Assembly (NCBI GenBank): GCA_020064725.1
Contig: JAGTWJ010000002.1
Location: 1,302,001 to 1,366,000 of the forward strand
Origin: Drechslerella dactyloides
Taxonomy: Eukaryota > Ascomycota > Orbiliomycetes > Orbiliales > Orbiliaceae
Reading direction: 5' to 3'
Length of the DNA: 64,000 bases
Each line of letters starts with the position of its first letter. Positions within the stretch are counted from its first letter, which is position 1. The translations under genes were made by a program, and so were the position numbers. Shown piece by piece: positions 1 to 10,836 of the stretch. The notes beneath the pieces were generated by a model. That model searched no databases and had not been told where the DNA came from. It saw only the letters and a list, made by a program, of their open reading frames with translations.

Positions 1-903
1 TGACTCAGCGCTAATTTCCCCATATAAAATACAATCCCTACAGAGCTCTCAAGACAACTTCAGGCAAATTGAGCGGCATATATCAAGAAGCTACAAGCTA
101 GATAGATACGTAAGTGATCAATATGAGGCCTCGCTGATAGAGACTGTTGCTCCGTTCATGATTCCTTGCCATGCGAGCTGCACCACGAACCGCCATCTGG
201 GAAGTAGCGAGGCTCCCGACCCATATTTGCGCGTTCTCAAATCAAGCACATAGACACAAACAACCAAGATATAGCTCCATGTTGTTAGGTATTCTCCAAA
301 GTTCTACTGGTCCCATCAGACTAGAGATATAACGTCTGCCGCAGCAGCTGTTTCCGGCATAGCCTATGTTCTCTAGATCTAGTAGCTATATACCACTCAT
401 ATTCTGGCCTAGACGCCGAAGTCGAGCTTACCCAATGATGTTCTCAAGATCGAGCCTATGTACGAAGGGAATGGCATGCAATTTTATGTATTCGATTCCG
501 TTGATATCTCCGGTGATTTAAACCGTTAAACATCCAAGTTGAATTGAAGTCGCCAGCAGCGACGTTACAGACCGGCGCGTGTTCACGTGCCTTGGTGTTA
601 TCGCGCTGCATGCCACAAGCTCCGGGGGGTGCAGACGAATGAACATGAAGCCTATTTATGCATAGTATGAGCGAGAAGAAGCGTCCACACAGTAAATGAA
701 ACGAGAAGTATAATATCCTTTGCGAGCATCCAAGAAACCAATTGAGGACGCGGAAGGGCTATGTTGCGGTTTTCGAAGATGTACGCCGCGAGAGTAGCTT
801 TGAGCTACGAAGTGATCCTTCTCACGTAGGTAAATAGGCCGGGTAGCCGGCCGCCATGTATTATCTAGATGCCACCGTAAATGCTTTAAGAGGACCGGTG
901 AAA
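1..903. other. Intergenic, 3' side of NOP4
   Basis: I see no convincing gene here. The stretch holds short open frames only, none with a recognisable motif or protein-like composition. The part next to 904 should hold the NOP4 3' UTR, because NOP4 runs on the minus strand and ends at 904. Confidence 0.5.
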
Positions 904-3102
904 CTACTGTCCCCGCATGCGCCGCTTTTGCCGCTTGCGCGCAATGATTCGGGAGGCCCGCTTCAGCTTGTCCCACTTCTCTGGGTTATCACCCTTCTTG
1001 CCCTTCGGCTGCCCCTCCGTCTCCTCCATTTCCTTCTCGGTCGTCGCCTCGAACGGCCGCTTCCTCTTCCTCCCGTTCTTCGTCTTGCCATGCTCTCCCT
1101 TCTCCGCTCGCTCTTTCTCCGCCTGTTCTTTCTCCGCCTGCCTGTTCCTGGGCAGCCGCCCCTTCGCAGCCTTCTCCTTCTGCTGCCGTCGTTGCACTAC
1201 CTGCACGTTCTCCAGCGCGAACTCCACGATCAGCCGCCGCTTGCGGTCTTCTGGAGTGACCTCTGTTACGTCTCCCTTCTTGTCCTTCTCCTCTTTACTC
1301 GCCTGGTCGGCTGGTAGATGCGCCACCTCCCGGCCGTTCAGCCATCGCAGGCCCATCAGCGCCCATCGATGTCCAATGTACTCGATGAAGCCGTAACCCA
1401 TGCTTCTCCCAGCCCCATCCTTCTCCCGGATGATCTTAGCTTGTCTGACCACGCCCTTGCCCTTCGCTTTCTGGTTAGCCTCCAGTTCCTTGGCGTCGGT
1501 GCCGCCTCTTCGGGCCTCTTCTTTGCTGATAGCGGCGCGTTTGCCGCCTTTCACTTCGGTTGCAAACTCGACGATTGCCTTACGTGCAAGCATTTTTAGG
1601 TCCTTCTCGGTAATGTTGCGAGGGATGTTGCGCACGCTCAGTCGCGTCAGACTAAGGTGGAGAGATGTGTTCTTTTCCAGGAAGGCCTTCCGCTGCTTGT
1701 AGCTGTCTTCGCGCATTTTGACGTCCATGGCGGATAATTTACGGAAGAGAGGGTTGCTTGCCGCGATTTGTCCCTCTTGTAAGAGGTATAGGCGACGCTT
1801 CTCGCTCTTCACCTTCTCGCGGGTGGCAGTGCCCACCGCGGCTAGTCGGCCGGCTTCGTCTTTGGATACCGCGCGGGAGACAGCGAGGACGCGGCCGTCG
1901 AGAGTATACTTCCCCGTTGGGTCGAGAGACTCAGACTGCAGGACGGACTGTTTGCTGTTGGCCCTGTCCTTGCCGGATGAGGGAATCGCCTGAACGGTGT
2001 CCTTGGGGGCCGAGGCGACGCAGGATTCAAAATCCTCGACACGGTAGAAGCTCACAAAGGCGGTGCCGCGGGGGCGGCCAGTATCTGGTTCTAGAACGAC
2101 GCGGGCGTAGCGGATCGGGCCAAAGTTGTCCCTAAAGTGTTCGTAGAGACCGTCTTCTTCGGTTGTGAAAGCGAGATTGCGGATGAAGACAACAGTGTCG
2201 TTCGTGGAAGTATGCTGGGAGGTTGCGTCGTCATCGTTATCAAAGTCATCCTCCTCCATCTCGTCGTCTTCATCAGAGCCGGATTCCGAGCCCGAGCCGT
2301 CCAGATCCATCGTATCCTCTCCTTCCACCTCTTCTTCTTCTTCATCGTCGTCGCTGCTGTCAGGTTCGTCCTTCCCAGCCTGCTGCTTCCACTCATCTTT
2401 CTCGATCGCCCAGTCAACAGCGACCGTCCGGCCATCGATCTCCGTGCCGTTGACGGCTTCAATCGCCTTGCGCGCGCTCTCGACTTTCTTCAACGTGACG
2501 AAGGCGAACCCGCTCATCGGGCCGAATTTGCCATCCTTGCGCGGTATAATGACTTCCTTGACCTTGCCGAACTTTTCAAAGTGTTTTGCCAGCTGCTCGG
2601 GCTTCTTGATGGACCATGCGAGATTGCGGACAATGAGACGCGGATTCCGCTTCTTCACCTCCTCTCCACCTTTTCCTCTCCCTTCTTTCTTTCCAGCACC
2701 AGTGGTAGCTGTACCCGTAGCGGTAACGGAGGCATCAACGCCATTGCCGTCGGCATGATCGCGATGCCGTGCCTGGGCAATCTCCACCTTGATGTGCCGT
2801 CCTTCGAACAGTTTCCCATTGTACTCCTGCACGGCCTTGAGGGCGTCAGCAGGGTCCGTGAATGTGACGAAGCCAAAACCGCGGGAGGCCTTGGTAGCCG
2901 GGTCTACGACGACCGTGGCGTGCTTGAGCGGGGCGAGGTAGGAGAAGTGGGCGGAGAGAGATTCAGTGGTGGTGGAGTAGTTGAGGCTGCGGACGAAGAC
3001 CGTACGTTGGCCGGCGACATCTGGAGCGACGCCAGATTGGTCGCCGGACTCGGACGGCGGATCCGAGTGGCCGGTTTTCAGCTTCTTTGGCGGAGGCGCC
3101 AT
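904..3102 (-). CDS. NOP4: Nucleolar RNA-binding protein Nop4 / RBM28-like
   Basis: Uninterrupted 732-codon frame. Four RRM domains are visible: RRM1 about residues 33-112 (RNP2 VFVRSL, RNP1 RGFGFVTF), RRM2 about 153-237 (LIVRNLAW, SGFAFVTL), RRM3 about 303-415 (VFIRNLAF, RGTAFVSF) and a divergent RRM4 about 485-610 (LSVRNIP, MGYGFIEY). An acidic Asp/Glu/Ser tract (about 247-297) separates RRM2 from RRM3, and the C-terminus is strongly Lys/Arg-rich. Four RRMs with an acidic linker and a basic tail match yeast Nop4 and human RBM28, which act in the nucleolus in 60S subunit assembly and 27S pre-rRNA processing. The start at 3102 gives MAPPPKKLK, a basic N-terminus plausible for nuclear import. 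It is divergent from VPS9. Identification rests on domain order; no intron is needed. Confidence 0.93.
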   Translation of the reverse strand: MAPPPKKLKTGHSDPPSESGDQSGVAPDVAGQRTVFVRSLNYSTTTESLSAHFSYLAPLKHATVVVDPATKASRGFGFVTFTDPADALKAVQEYNGKLFEGRHIKVEIAQARHRDHADGNGVDASVTATGTATTGAGKKEGRGKGGEEVKKRNPRLIVRNLAWSIKKPEQLAKHFEKFGKVKEVIIPRKDGKFGPMSGFAFVTLKKVESARKAIEAVNGTEIDGRTVAVDWAIEKDEWKQQAGKDEPDSSDDDEEEEEVEGEDTMDLDGSGSESGSDEDDEMEEDDFDNDDDATSQHTSTNDTVVFIRNLAFTTEEDGLYEHFRDNFGPIRYARVVLEPDTGRPRGTAFVSFYRVEDFESCVASAPKDTVQAIPSSGKDRANSKQSVLQSESLDPTGKYTLDGRVLAVSRAVSKDEAGRLAAVGTATREKVKSEKRRLYLLQEGQIAASNPLFRKLSAMDVKMREDSYKQRKAFLEKNTSLHLSLTRLSVRNIPRNITEKDLKMLARKAIVEFATEVKGGKRAAISKEEARRGGTDAKELEANQKAKGKGVVRQAKIIREKDGAGRSMGYGFIEYIGHRWALMGLRWLNGREVAHLPADQASKEEKDKKGDVTEVTPEDRKRRLIVEFALENVQVVQRRQQKEKAAKGRLPRNRQAEKEQAEKERAEKGEHGKTKNGRKRKRPFEATTEKEMEETEGQPKGKKGDNPEKWDKLKRASRIIARKRQKRRMRGQ

Positions 3103-4584
3103 CGTTGTCGTTGAGGTAAAGTTGAGTCGCGAAGTTGGTGAGGTTTAAGGTAAAGCGAAAAATTTCTGGCGACATGGAACGAGAGATTTGCCAAGAGAGG
3201 AAACCGGCATGCGACTAGCCGAAAGAGGGAATTTACTGTGGATTAAATGCAGGTACCACCAACCGCTGGCTTTCACGATACACCTTCATGCCTGGCGCAC
3301 ATCGACACCGACACGGCTTCTGCACGATGATATGAGACCGGATACATCGCATCTCGCTGACTGGCAGATAATATCTCGAGCTTTTACAACCCTGTTCCCC
3401 ACCTACCAATGGTACCAACCATGCATCTGCATCTCTGCCTAAGAATGTTGCATCGGAGTTCGCAACTGCAGATGCGCCGACGTCCGTTTATACCAGCTGC
3501 TTCCCTCGTGAGCAATAATTTGAAGACATGCTTTTAAGTAAAGACCATGAGCTTGAGGAATTTGTTAGATGCTCTAGCTATAAGCACCATATATCAGTAA
3601 GCAACCCTCCATATATATTCATATCGGAGTAGCGTTAACAATTCGTAGAGTGCCTACAGCTTCCAAGGCGTACACCAAAGACCTGTTTTCAGGTTCATAC
3701 GTTTAATGCCGACCACTTGAACCCCAGCTTTTGCGAGACAGATAAAGCTGTCCGCGCGGTTGGAGGGTGCTTGACAAGACGCTGGAATAAGTGCATGGAC
3801 GGCAGCCGGACCGCATGAGCTGCATCCTGCCCGTGGAGATTAACTACGAGCTTGGCCGATTTGTCTTTAACAGGCAGTCTGCTGTCGCTCTCTTTGCCAC
3901 GCAAACGTGTCGCTGTTGAGATATCTTGGATAGAGGTTCGCCATACCAAGTCGCAAGGGCATGCTGGATATACTCGCAGACAGCTTATGACATTACGTCG
4001 ACGCGAGGTCGTGCCCGGTTGGATGCTACCGATATGCTTCACACGTGAGAGCTACAGCAGAGCTAGCGCGCCGGTCCTCGCCATGCTATTTTGAAAACAA
4101 GCATTACTGCAGGATAGTCTGCGGGCGGAGAAGGAGCCATCGGGCTGGATATTCTGTTACGGGAATGCCGTGGAGACGGAGTGGATGCTGAGGTCCACCG
4201 CCCGTACCTGATGAGCTGTCCAGCTATTCAGCGTGGAAGGCAATAAAAGACAAGCATCACAGTTTCATCCGAACCAATTCAACTCGATCACCATCGAGAA
4301 TCCAATCATCGCAACCTTATCTTATCATTGAGCATCGTGAGCCGTTCGAGCTTACTTGTGTAGATACGGGCGAGCCGAGTGGCCAGCCAGCCTCGCTTAG
4401 CCTCCACTTCCAACCAGCATCACAAGCTCACCGCCCTCAACCTCAACCTCCACGTTCGCGGCCTGCCGACGGCGGCTCCTTTCCAGCACTCGTTCTTCAC
4501 ACTCCCCGAGCTCCAGACACGCTGACCACAGCTTCTCGCATCCGTCCAGCGTTCCAGGCCGGCTGGGCTGCTGCTCCGCCAGCT
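3103..4584. promoter_or_regulatory. Shared divergent upstream region NOP4 / VPS9
   Basis: About 1.5 kb between two divergent starts. It must hold both promoters and 5' UTRs. The part at 4240-4580 is rich in C and A with repeated CAACC/CTCC strings, as in fungal 5' leaders. I could not support any gene in it; the small open frames on both strands look random. Confidence 0.5.
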
Positions 4585-7248
4585 ATGCAGGACCATCCTG
4601 AGGCGGCCAACCACGTCGAACTTGTAGACCGCGTCCTCCCCCCGCCGCCACCGCCAGAGTCCACGAAGCCACAGACGAAACGATGGGACGAGTCTCTAAC
4701 GAATCCTGCCGTTATGCCGGCTGGCGATAGCATTTCCACGTCGCCTTCTGCTGCTGCCGCGGCTGAAGAGACACCACCTGCACCTATCTCAAAGGCCGCC
4801 GAATCACATCTCTCCACATCATTCGCCCGGCTGGACATCTCCCCGACCAGGTCCCCCACCAGGCCGCTCCACGAATCCCTCGCCCAAGAACTCCCCAGCT
4901 CGCCCCCGGCGCCCGCACCCCCTCCGAAGGATGATAAACCCCTACCGACACCCGAAGACGTGCTCGTTAAAGCAGAAACAGCTCACGCAAATGCCAACAG
5001 CAGACAGCATGCAGCTCTCCCTGCATTGCCACCGCATCCTGAGAGTGGTAGGCTGCACCCCGGATACAACAGCGCTGGCGGCGGCGTTGGTGGCGGCAAG
5101 TCCCACCACCACAACCGCTCCATGTCCGGCTCGTCAATCCTGGACGTTGAGGAGGAGCAGAGCGAGGACACAAAGGGTGAAATTCGGAGCATCATGGTCC
5201 CCTACTCGCCAAAGCTTCCTTCTCAATCAGACACCAGCCAGGAAAAGATACAATCTTCAGAAGACCCATCGTCGAACGAAAAGCAACCTCTCTCGCCGAT
5301 ACCACCGCGTACCTCCAGTCTCGAGAACCTCATGACCGTCGACAGGCCGCCGGCAACGAGCCCCAGATCGCCGGTGGGCGAGAAGCCCATGCCGCCGTCC
5401 CCACTCAGTCGCCGTTTCTCAACAACCCTCGACCCTCGCTCCCCGGCCGACCCGACGCCGCCTCCCCCTGCCCCGGACCCGGAGCCGCCACTGCCGTTCG
5501 ACTTCCACCGTTTCCTTGAGCAGCTACGTCACCGGACAGCCGACCCCGTGGCCAAGTATCTGCGCTCGTTCCTGGGCGAGTTTGGCAAGCGACAGTGGGA
5601 AGTCCATGACCAAGTCAGGTTCATTAGCGACTTTCTGGAGTTCATCCACGGGAAGATGGCCATGTGCGAGGTCTGGCGGGAAGTGTCAGACGCGGAATTC
5701 GACAATGCTAAGGAAGGCATGGAAAAGCTGGTGATGAATAGATTGTATACGCAAACTTTCTCCCCGGCGATACCCCCGCCGGCCTCGACGATGGATAAGC
5801 GCGGGAAGCGGCGGTCGAATCCTAACGCCCCGGGCCGGACAGGACAGCACCAAGAGGATGTTGAGCGGGATGAGATATTAACACAGAAAGTGGGCATATA
5901 CGGGTGGGTGAGGGAGGAGCACCTGGACATCAAGCCAGTCGGGGAGCAGGGTCGCAAATTCTTGACGCTGGCCTCCAAGGAGATACTCAAGATCAATAAC
6001 TATCGCGCACCGCGGGACAAGGTGATATGTGTGCTCAACTGCTGCAAGGTCATCTTTGGTGAGTTCCTGCATCTACAGATGTATACCTGAAAATCAACGT
6101 CGAGGGGGATATATTCTAATACTTTGTGACTTATAGGCCTACTACGGAACTCGAACACGTCACAATCCGCCGACAACTTTGTTCCTCTGCTCATCTACGT
6201 CGTCCTACGCTCAAATCCAGACCACCTAGTCAGCAACATCCAATACATCCTCCGCTTCCGCAATCCGGACAAACTCAACGGCGAAGCTGGGTACTATCTC
6301 TCGTCACTTTCCGGCGCGATACAGTTCATCGAGGGGCTGGACCGCAACAGCCTCACGATCGGTGACGAAGAGTTCGAAACAAACGTCGAGGAGGCGGTGA
6401 AGAAGATTGCTGAGAAGAAGGACCCCGTGAGCCCTGTTCTGGGCGCGACGCCCAGAGGCAGTGTTAGTGAGGCGGTCGATCCGTCAAGACGGCCATCGGC
6501 ATCCGCAGCGTCTGGAGAGATTAACGCAGATCGTCGACGGAGCTTGGACTCGCGGGCGGTGGATCACGCAGGGCCAGGTGTTGTAGAGGAAGAGAAGGCG
6601 GCAGTTGCAGGTTTATTACAGACGCTGCAGCGGCCGCTGAGTACAATTGGCAGAATATTCGGCGATGATTCCAGCTCGCAGACGCAGCGGTCGACGACGC
6701 CACAACCACAGCTGAAGCCTGCGAATGCGGACGGGCCAGTGACCACGCCATTGCCAGGGAACACGCCGCGGACGTCGCCAGGCCCGCACGAGAGCGAACC
6801 GGCGGCACAGCAGCCACAAGCGCCAGCTAATGGATTCCCGGGAGCGCGATACCTGCAGCCGACGGCGGCGACGCCTTTTGATGCAGCGGAGAGTGCGGCA
6901 CGGCAGGCAAGTGCGGAGACGGCGGAAGCTATGCGGATACAGCGGGCGGAACACGAGAACGTGGTGGGGTGAGTGCTTACATCCATGCGATTTAATTATC
7001 GTTGCAATGGCCGGTTGTGTTATGAACGATATACTGACTCAGGCATAGTATCCTGGCGTCCATGTTCCCGAATCTGGACAAAGAGGTTATCGATGACGTG
7101 GTGCGGATGAAAGAGGGGCGGTTAGTACCACATTCCCTTGATTTATCATGCTTGAGGAATATTCCTTCGATTGCATGCTAACTGATATTTTTGGGGGGGT
7201 TGCAGGGTCGGGTTAGCGGTGGATGCATGTCTGGCGTTGAGTTCTTGA
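4585..7248 (+). CDS. VPS9: Vps9-type Rab5/Vps21 guanine nucleotide exchange factor
   Basis: Four exons: 4585-6058, 6137-6968, 7043-7120 and 7206-7248, giving 808 aa. Residues 1-300 are Pro/Ser-rich and probably disordered. About 325-567 form the helical bundle plus VPS9 catalytic core (for example DFLEFIHGKM, KVICVLNCCK, then across intron 1 SADNFVPLLIYVVLRSNP and SNIQYILRF, the most conserved block of the family). The C-terminal 40 residues after intron 2 match a CUE ubiquitin-binding domain (LASMFPNLDKEVID). VPS9 plus CUE is the layout of yeast Vps9, which loads GTP on Rab5-type Vps21 for transport to endosomes and the vacuole. Introns 1 and 3 preserve frame uniquely. Intron 2 has two in-frame acceptors, 7042 and 7048, so 806 aa is also possible. 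The start is the first Met before the Pro-rich region; the frame is also open upstream. Confidence 0.93.
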
Positions 7249-10082
7249 AATCATCACTTACACGGTACGGTACTTGCGACGATACACATACTTTTTTTAC
7301 TTGAATAACAGCATTAAATGCGGCAGAACAGCGGTTGGATCATCGCTTTCTCTTCTTTCGTTTTGTACCGCTTTACATCCTTTCCTTTCTAAAATTTTTT
7401 CCTTCGTTCAAGTAGCTGTTTACGGCTGTGGAACTTGCGCTTGGGATTGAGGTGTCTATTCGCTATTTTTTTATACCAGGTTCATTGGTAGTATACTAGT
7501 ATGTATGTATATGTACCAAGACTGTAGCTCGATGAGAGGTGGGGATATTGGTGGGGACGGTATCTACGAGGTGCAAGCAGACAATATCTCAAGGTATTCA
7601 ATTTATCGCCGATATCGCGGTAGGGATGTGACTTCTATAATTTTGATACGTAGACGACATAGGATACAAGGGTATCCACGGTTACACACAAGTATCAAAG
7701 CTAGTAACTTGAGGTTCGCGCTTGCACGACGTACGATCCATCTCGTCGCTGAGTCCTGTGGGGTCTATAGACGATGCTAACGGGTGTGTGATTCACGTAA
7801 GACAAGAGCGACGCCAAGATCAGGCCAAGCTCCCGTTCCAGATAAAGGTGCGCGCGTGCGGAACTTGCCAGTTTGAAGTCCGGGGGACGGTCGAGTGGGG
7901 CTTGGAGATGGGTCTCGTGCATGAGTCAGCAGTCGCAGGACAAAACCAGTCCTGCTGCGGCTGAGTTCAAGCGGCATTCGCGATATGGACAGTTCTGATC
8001 TATATCTAGAGGCGCTAGCGATGTCCTGGGAATTCATCGAGACATCTTTGACCTGCCAGTTGGTTGGCTGACCGGATGGTTGGAGTTGATGCGCCCAGGG
8101 TGGCAATGAGATTCTCGGCTCGCCGCCACTGGTCTTGCATTGGCGCTTCGATTGGTAGCGCTATGCACGAGGTTAAATTCCCATACTGAATCGCACCCGC
8201 GATCATGGCTTGCACGGTCTCTCAAAGGGGTTTGAAGGGGTAGTTCCAAGCGAGTGTGTCACCCAGAACTATGGGTACCTCGTGGTACATCAGAGATCCA
8301 GCGCTCGAGGCCGCACTGACAAAATCTGTAAGCTGTGGTTAGATGCGTTTGTGCGCATTCTTGATTAATTGTCCGACCGTACGTCTCTGGATTCGATCGC
8401 AGAGCTCGGTCAAGAATGCCAATGCAATCTTTGAAAATTTTGGAGAGAGCGCAGGGTCATCGGAGAGCGAAAAATTCAACCAATAGCGCTGCGAAGCGAC
8501 GAGTATGTAAGCAATGGCGGGCTGCCAAAAACGAACATCTGGAACGACGTCGTCTCAATCGAATCCGCTCCCTTGCATGCGGACATGCATGCAGCTGCAA
8601 GTTTGTGCGACCGTGGCGCTGCGTGGTTGTGCCCTGCGTCTGCGGTGGAGAAATATCAACCGACTGGTTCGGGGATAGCGGCGGCGCTGGTTGGGGTGCT
8701 GGGAAATTAACCTTCAGCCGCACACAGGCACCGCGGGCCAGTTGTGGACAGTTTGTGCGCAGAGCATGCCGTGTCGGGATGTATATTATATTATATTGAC
8801 GGAAAAGCAGATGTTGTTCGAGCCCCTATTGAGTGAATTATCGTGAGCTCACGTCCGAGCTATTCATGGAGCGATGTCTGTCGCGGAACATGCGTGGTTC
8901 AGTAGTAGCTCTTTATCTCGCACATTAAGATTTCGAAGGATTATAGCCAAGGTGGAAGCCGGTCAGTCTATCGATACATCTACGATCTACTCCATACTCG
9001 TATCGTTACCCACTTATAGCTATACGGTGTATGCCCAGCTGTCGATATTGAAATGGTTGTGCGCTTTGTAGAGAATAAATATTTCGGACATACGCTGACC
9101 ATGCCATGTCTGCATGCAGAGCCGGAATATTCATTTTATAGCTTAACGTTATGGACGGGCCGTAGTGGATAAAATACAAAGCGCAATGCGAGATGAAATT
9201 TCGGTATGTAACATTGTAGGGGCAGGCGTGACCCTACTTGGGTGCGATTCTCGAGCGCTGAAATAACCGATGCATGCACTCACGCGTACAATCATCTTGT
9301 ATTCACAAGACGGCAGACTCGATCTAAAATTGGACATGTGTCTGTGTCGACAGGGTGAAAATGTTGAATTTCAGCTAGCGGCGTCGGGCCATGTGACGCT
9401 GGTGCATGGCGTCGATGTAGGCGTATGCACAAACATAGATTGTTGGTTGAATGGCGAAGTTGACAGCGGCGCCCAGGCGGGTAAAATGGTGAGGAAAGGA
9501 GTGTGCAAACTTAATTTGCCCTGCATGGGTCTGTTTGTGTGATCTGATTTTCAGCCCGGGCTGCAGCTGCCAGAGTTGTGCAAAATTCAAAGGTGGAGCT
9601 GAAGTCGGCATTCTGGATGGTTCAGAGCATGGCTATATCCAAAGATGCCTCATAGAGTCATAGAACGTTGTTATATGCTAGCTTGTAGGGAATTGTAAAA
9701 TTGTAGTTTCCGATCAACGAACTGATTTTTTGTATTGCCTGTCTAACTCCGTAAACGTTTAAACGCGACAATTCAATGCGGTGTAGATAGAGATCATTAA
9801 GGAAAAGATAACCAGATAACGCCCGAACAATAAATCATTCAAACAGCCACATGACAATTGCGAGTCTCGTCGCAATCAAAACCAGTCCCAATCCCGTCGC
9901 ACAGTAAGGCCAGCGTGCATTGCAACCGACGATCAAACAGAATATTTATACAACAGGATGCGTGGAAACGTAGAAGGGGACCAGAATCAGTCGTGCGCAT
10001 CAGATATAGATGCCTGCGTTCTCCTTAATGAGAAGGGTCGGAATTTAATCACATCCACATCCTACTTCTTTTCTTTGCCAAA
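7249..10082. other. Intergenic, 2.8 kb
   Basis: Holds the VPS9 3' UTR at its left and the MARVEL-gene 3' UTR at its right (genes converge). Several 60-130 codon open frames occur, but they lack motifs, overlap one another on opposite strands and have arbitrary composition. No gene is supported. Confidence 0.45.
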
Positions 10083-10836
10083 TTATACGTGATATCCTTG
10101 CGACGGAGCTGGTGTCGGCACAGTCGGGTACTGTTGCTCAGGCTGGTACGGGTACGATCCCGGTTGCGCCTCCGGTTGCGCCTGGTATGTGGACTGTGGG
10201 AAGCCGCCAATCGGACCCATCGACGCGCCGCCAGTCTCGACGTGACCACCGTATGCGCCACCACCCATGCCCGCCTTCCTCATGCGGTGACGATGGCAGC
10301 CGATACCGTAGAATACGAGCGAGACGCAGAAGGCGATCCAGTTGAACGCGCCGAAGGCTGCACCGGCTGCGCATGCGCCATAGACAGTCCTCGCCGGACC
10401 GCCGAGATCCTGGACGAGGCTAAGCAGGCCGGCCCAGGACGCAAGACCGGCGAAGGAGCAGAGCCACCACAGGACGGCGAAGGACTCGGCGCCGAGGATG
10501 AACCATTTGAAGTAGAACTGCGGGGCGAACACGGGCACCAGAAGGACGCCTGCGAGGAAGATTGTCGTGTAGATTGCCTAGTAGATGCACATGTTATTTA
10601 GTCATTGTTGGACAAATGGCAGGATTTAGAGGATGATGGCTTACAGTGAACAAAGAGAAACCGGCACCCCAGCCAAGGAAGTAGCTGCCATTGACGCCGA
10701 GGGCGATGCAGGAGCAGACAAAGACAATCAGGGTGAGCACGACTTGTGCGTATCGGAGAAATATGAACCAGTGAGGGAGCTCTGGGATCTCGTTGCCCAT
10801 TCCGCCGGTGCTGCCTGGGTGGGATTTGGCTTCCAT
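10083..10836 (-). CDS. MARVEL-like four-TM membrane protein
   Basis: Two exons, 10836-10645 and 10577-10083 (intron donor GTAAGC, acceptor CTAG), 228 aa. The intron falls at phase 0. Four hydrophobic segments are visible: about residues 30-49, 57-82 (spanning the splice junction), 87-115 and 130-155, with short loops. This is the arrangement of fungal MARVEL-domain proteins, which sit in the plasma membrane or eisosome-like membrane domains. The cytosolic C-terminal tail after HRHRMRK is rich in Gly, Pro, Gln and Tyr. The N-terminus lacks a cleavable signal and has a short polar segment before TM1. Neighbours give no functional hint. The MARVEL assignment is from topology and composition; another four-TM family is possible. 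Confidence 0.75.

Noticed and set aside
2137..3114. 325-codon plus-strand frame opposite NOP4
   Set aside because: It is the complement of well-conserved RRM coding sequence; its own translation has no domain and uneven composition.
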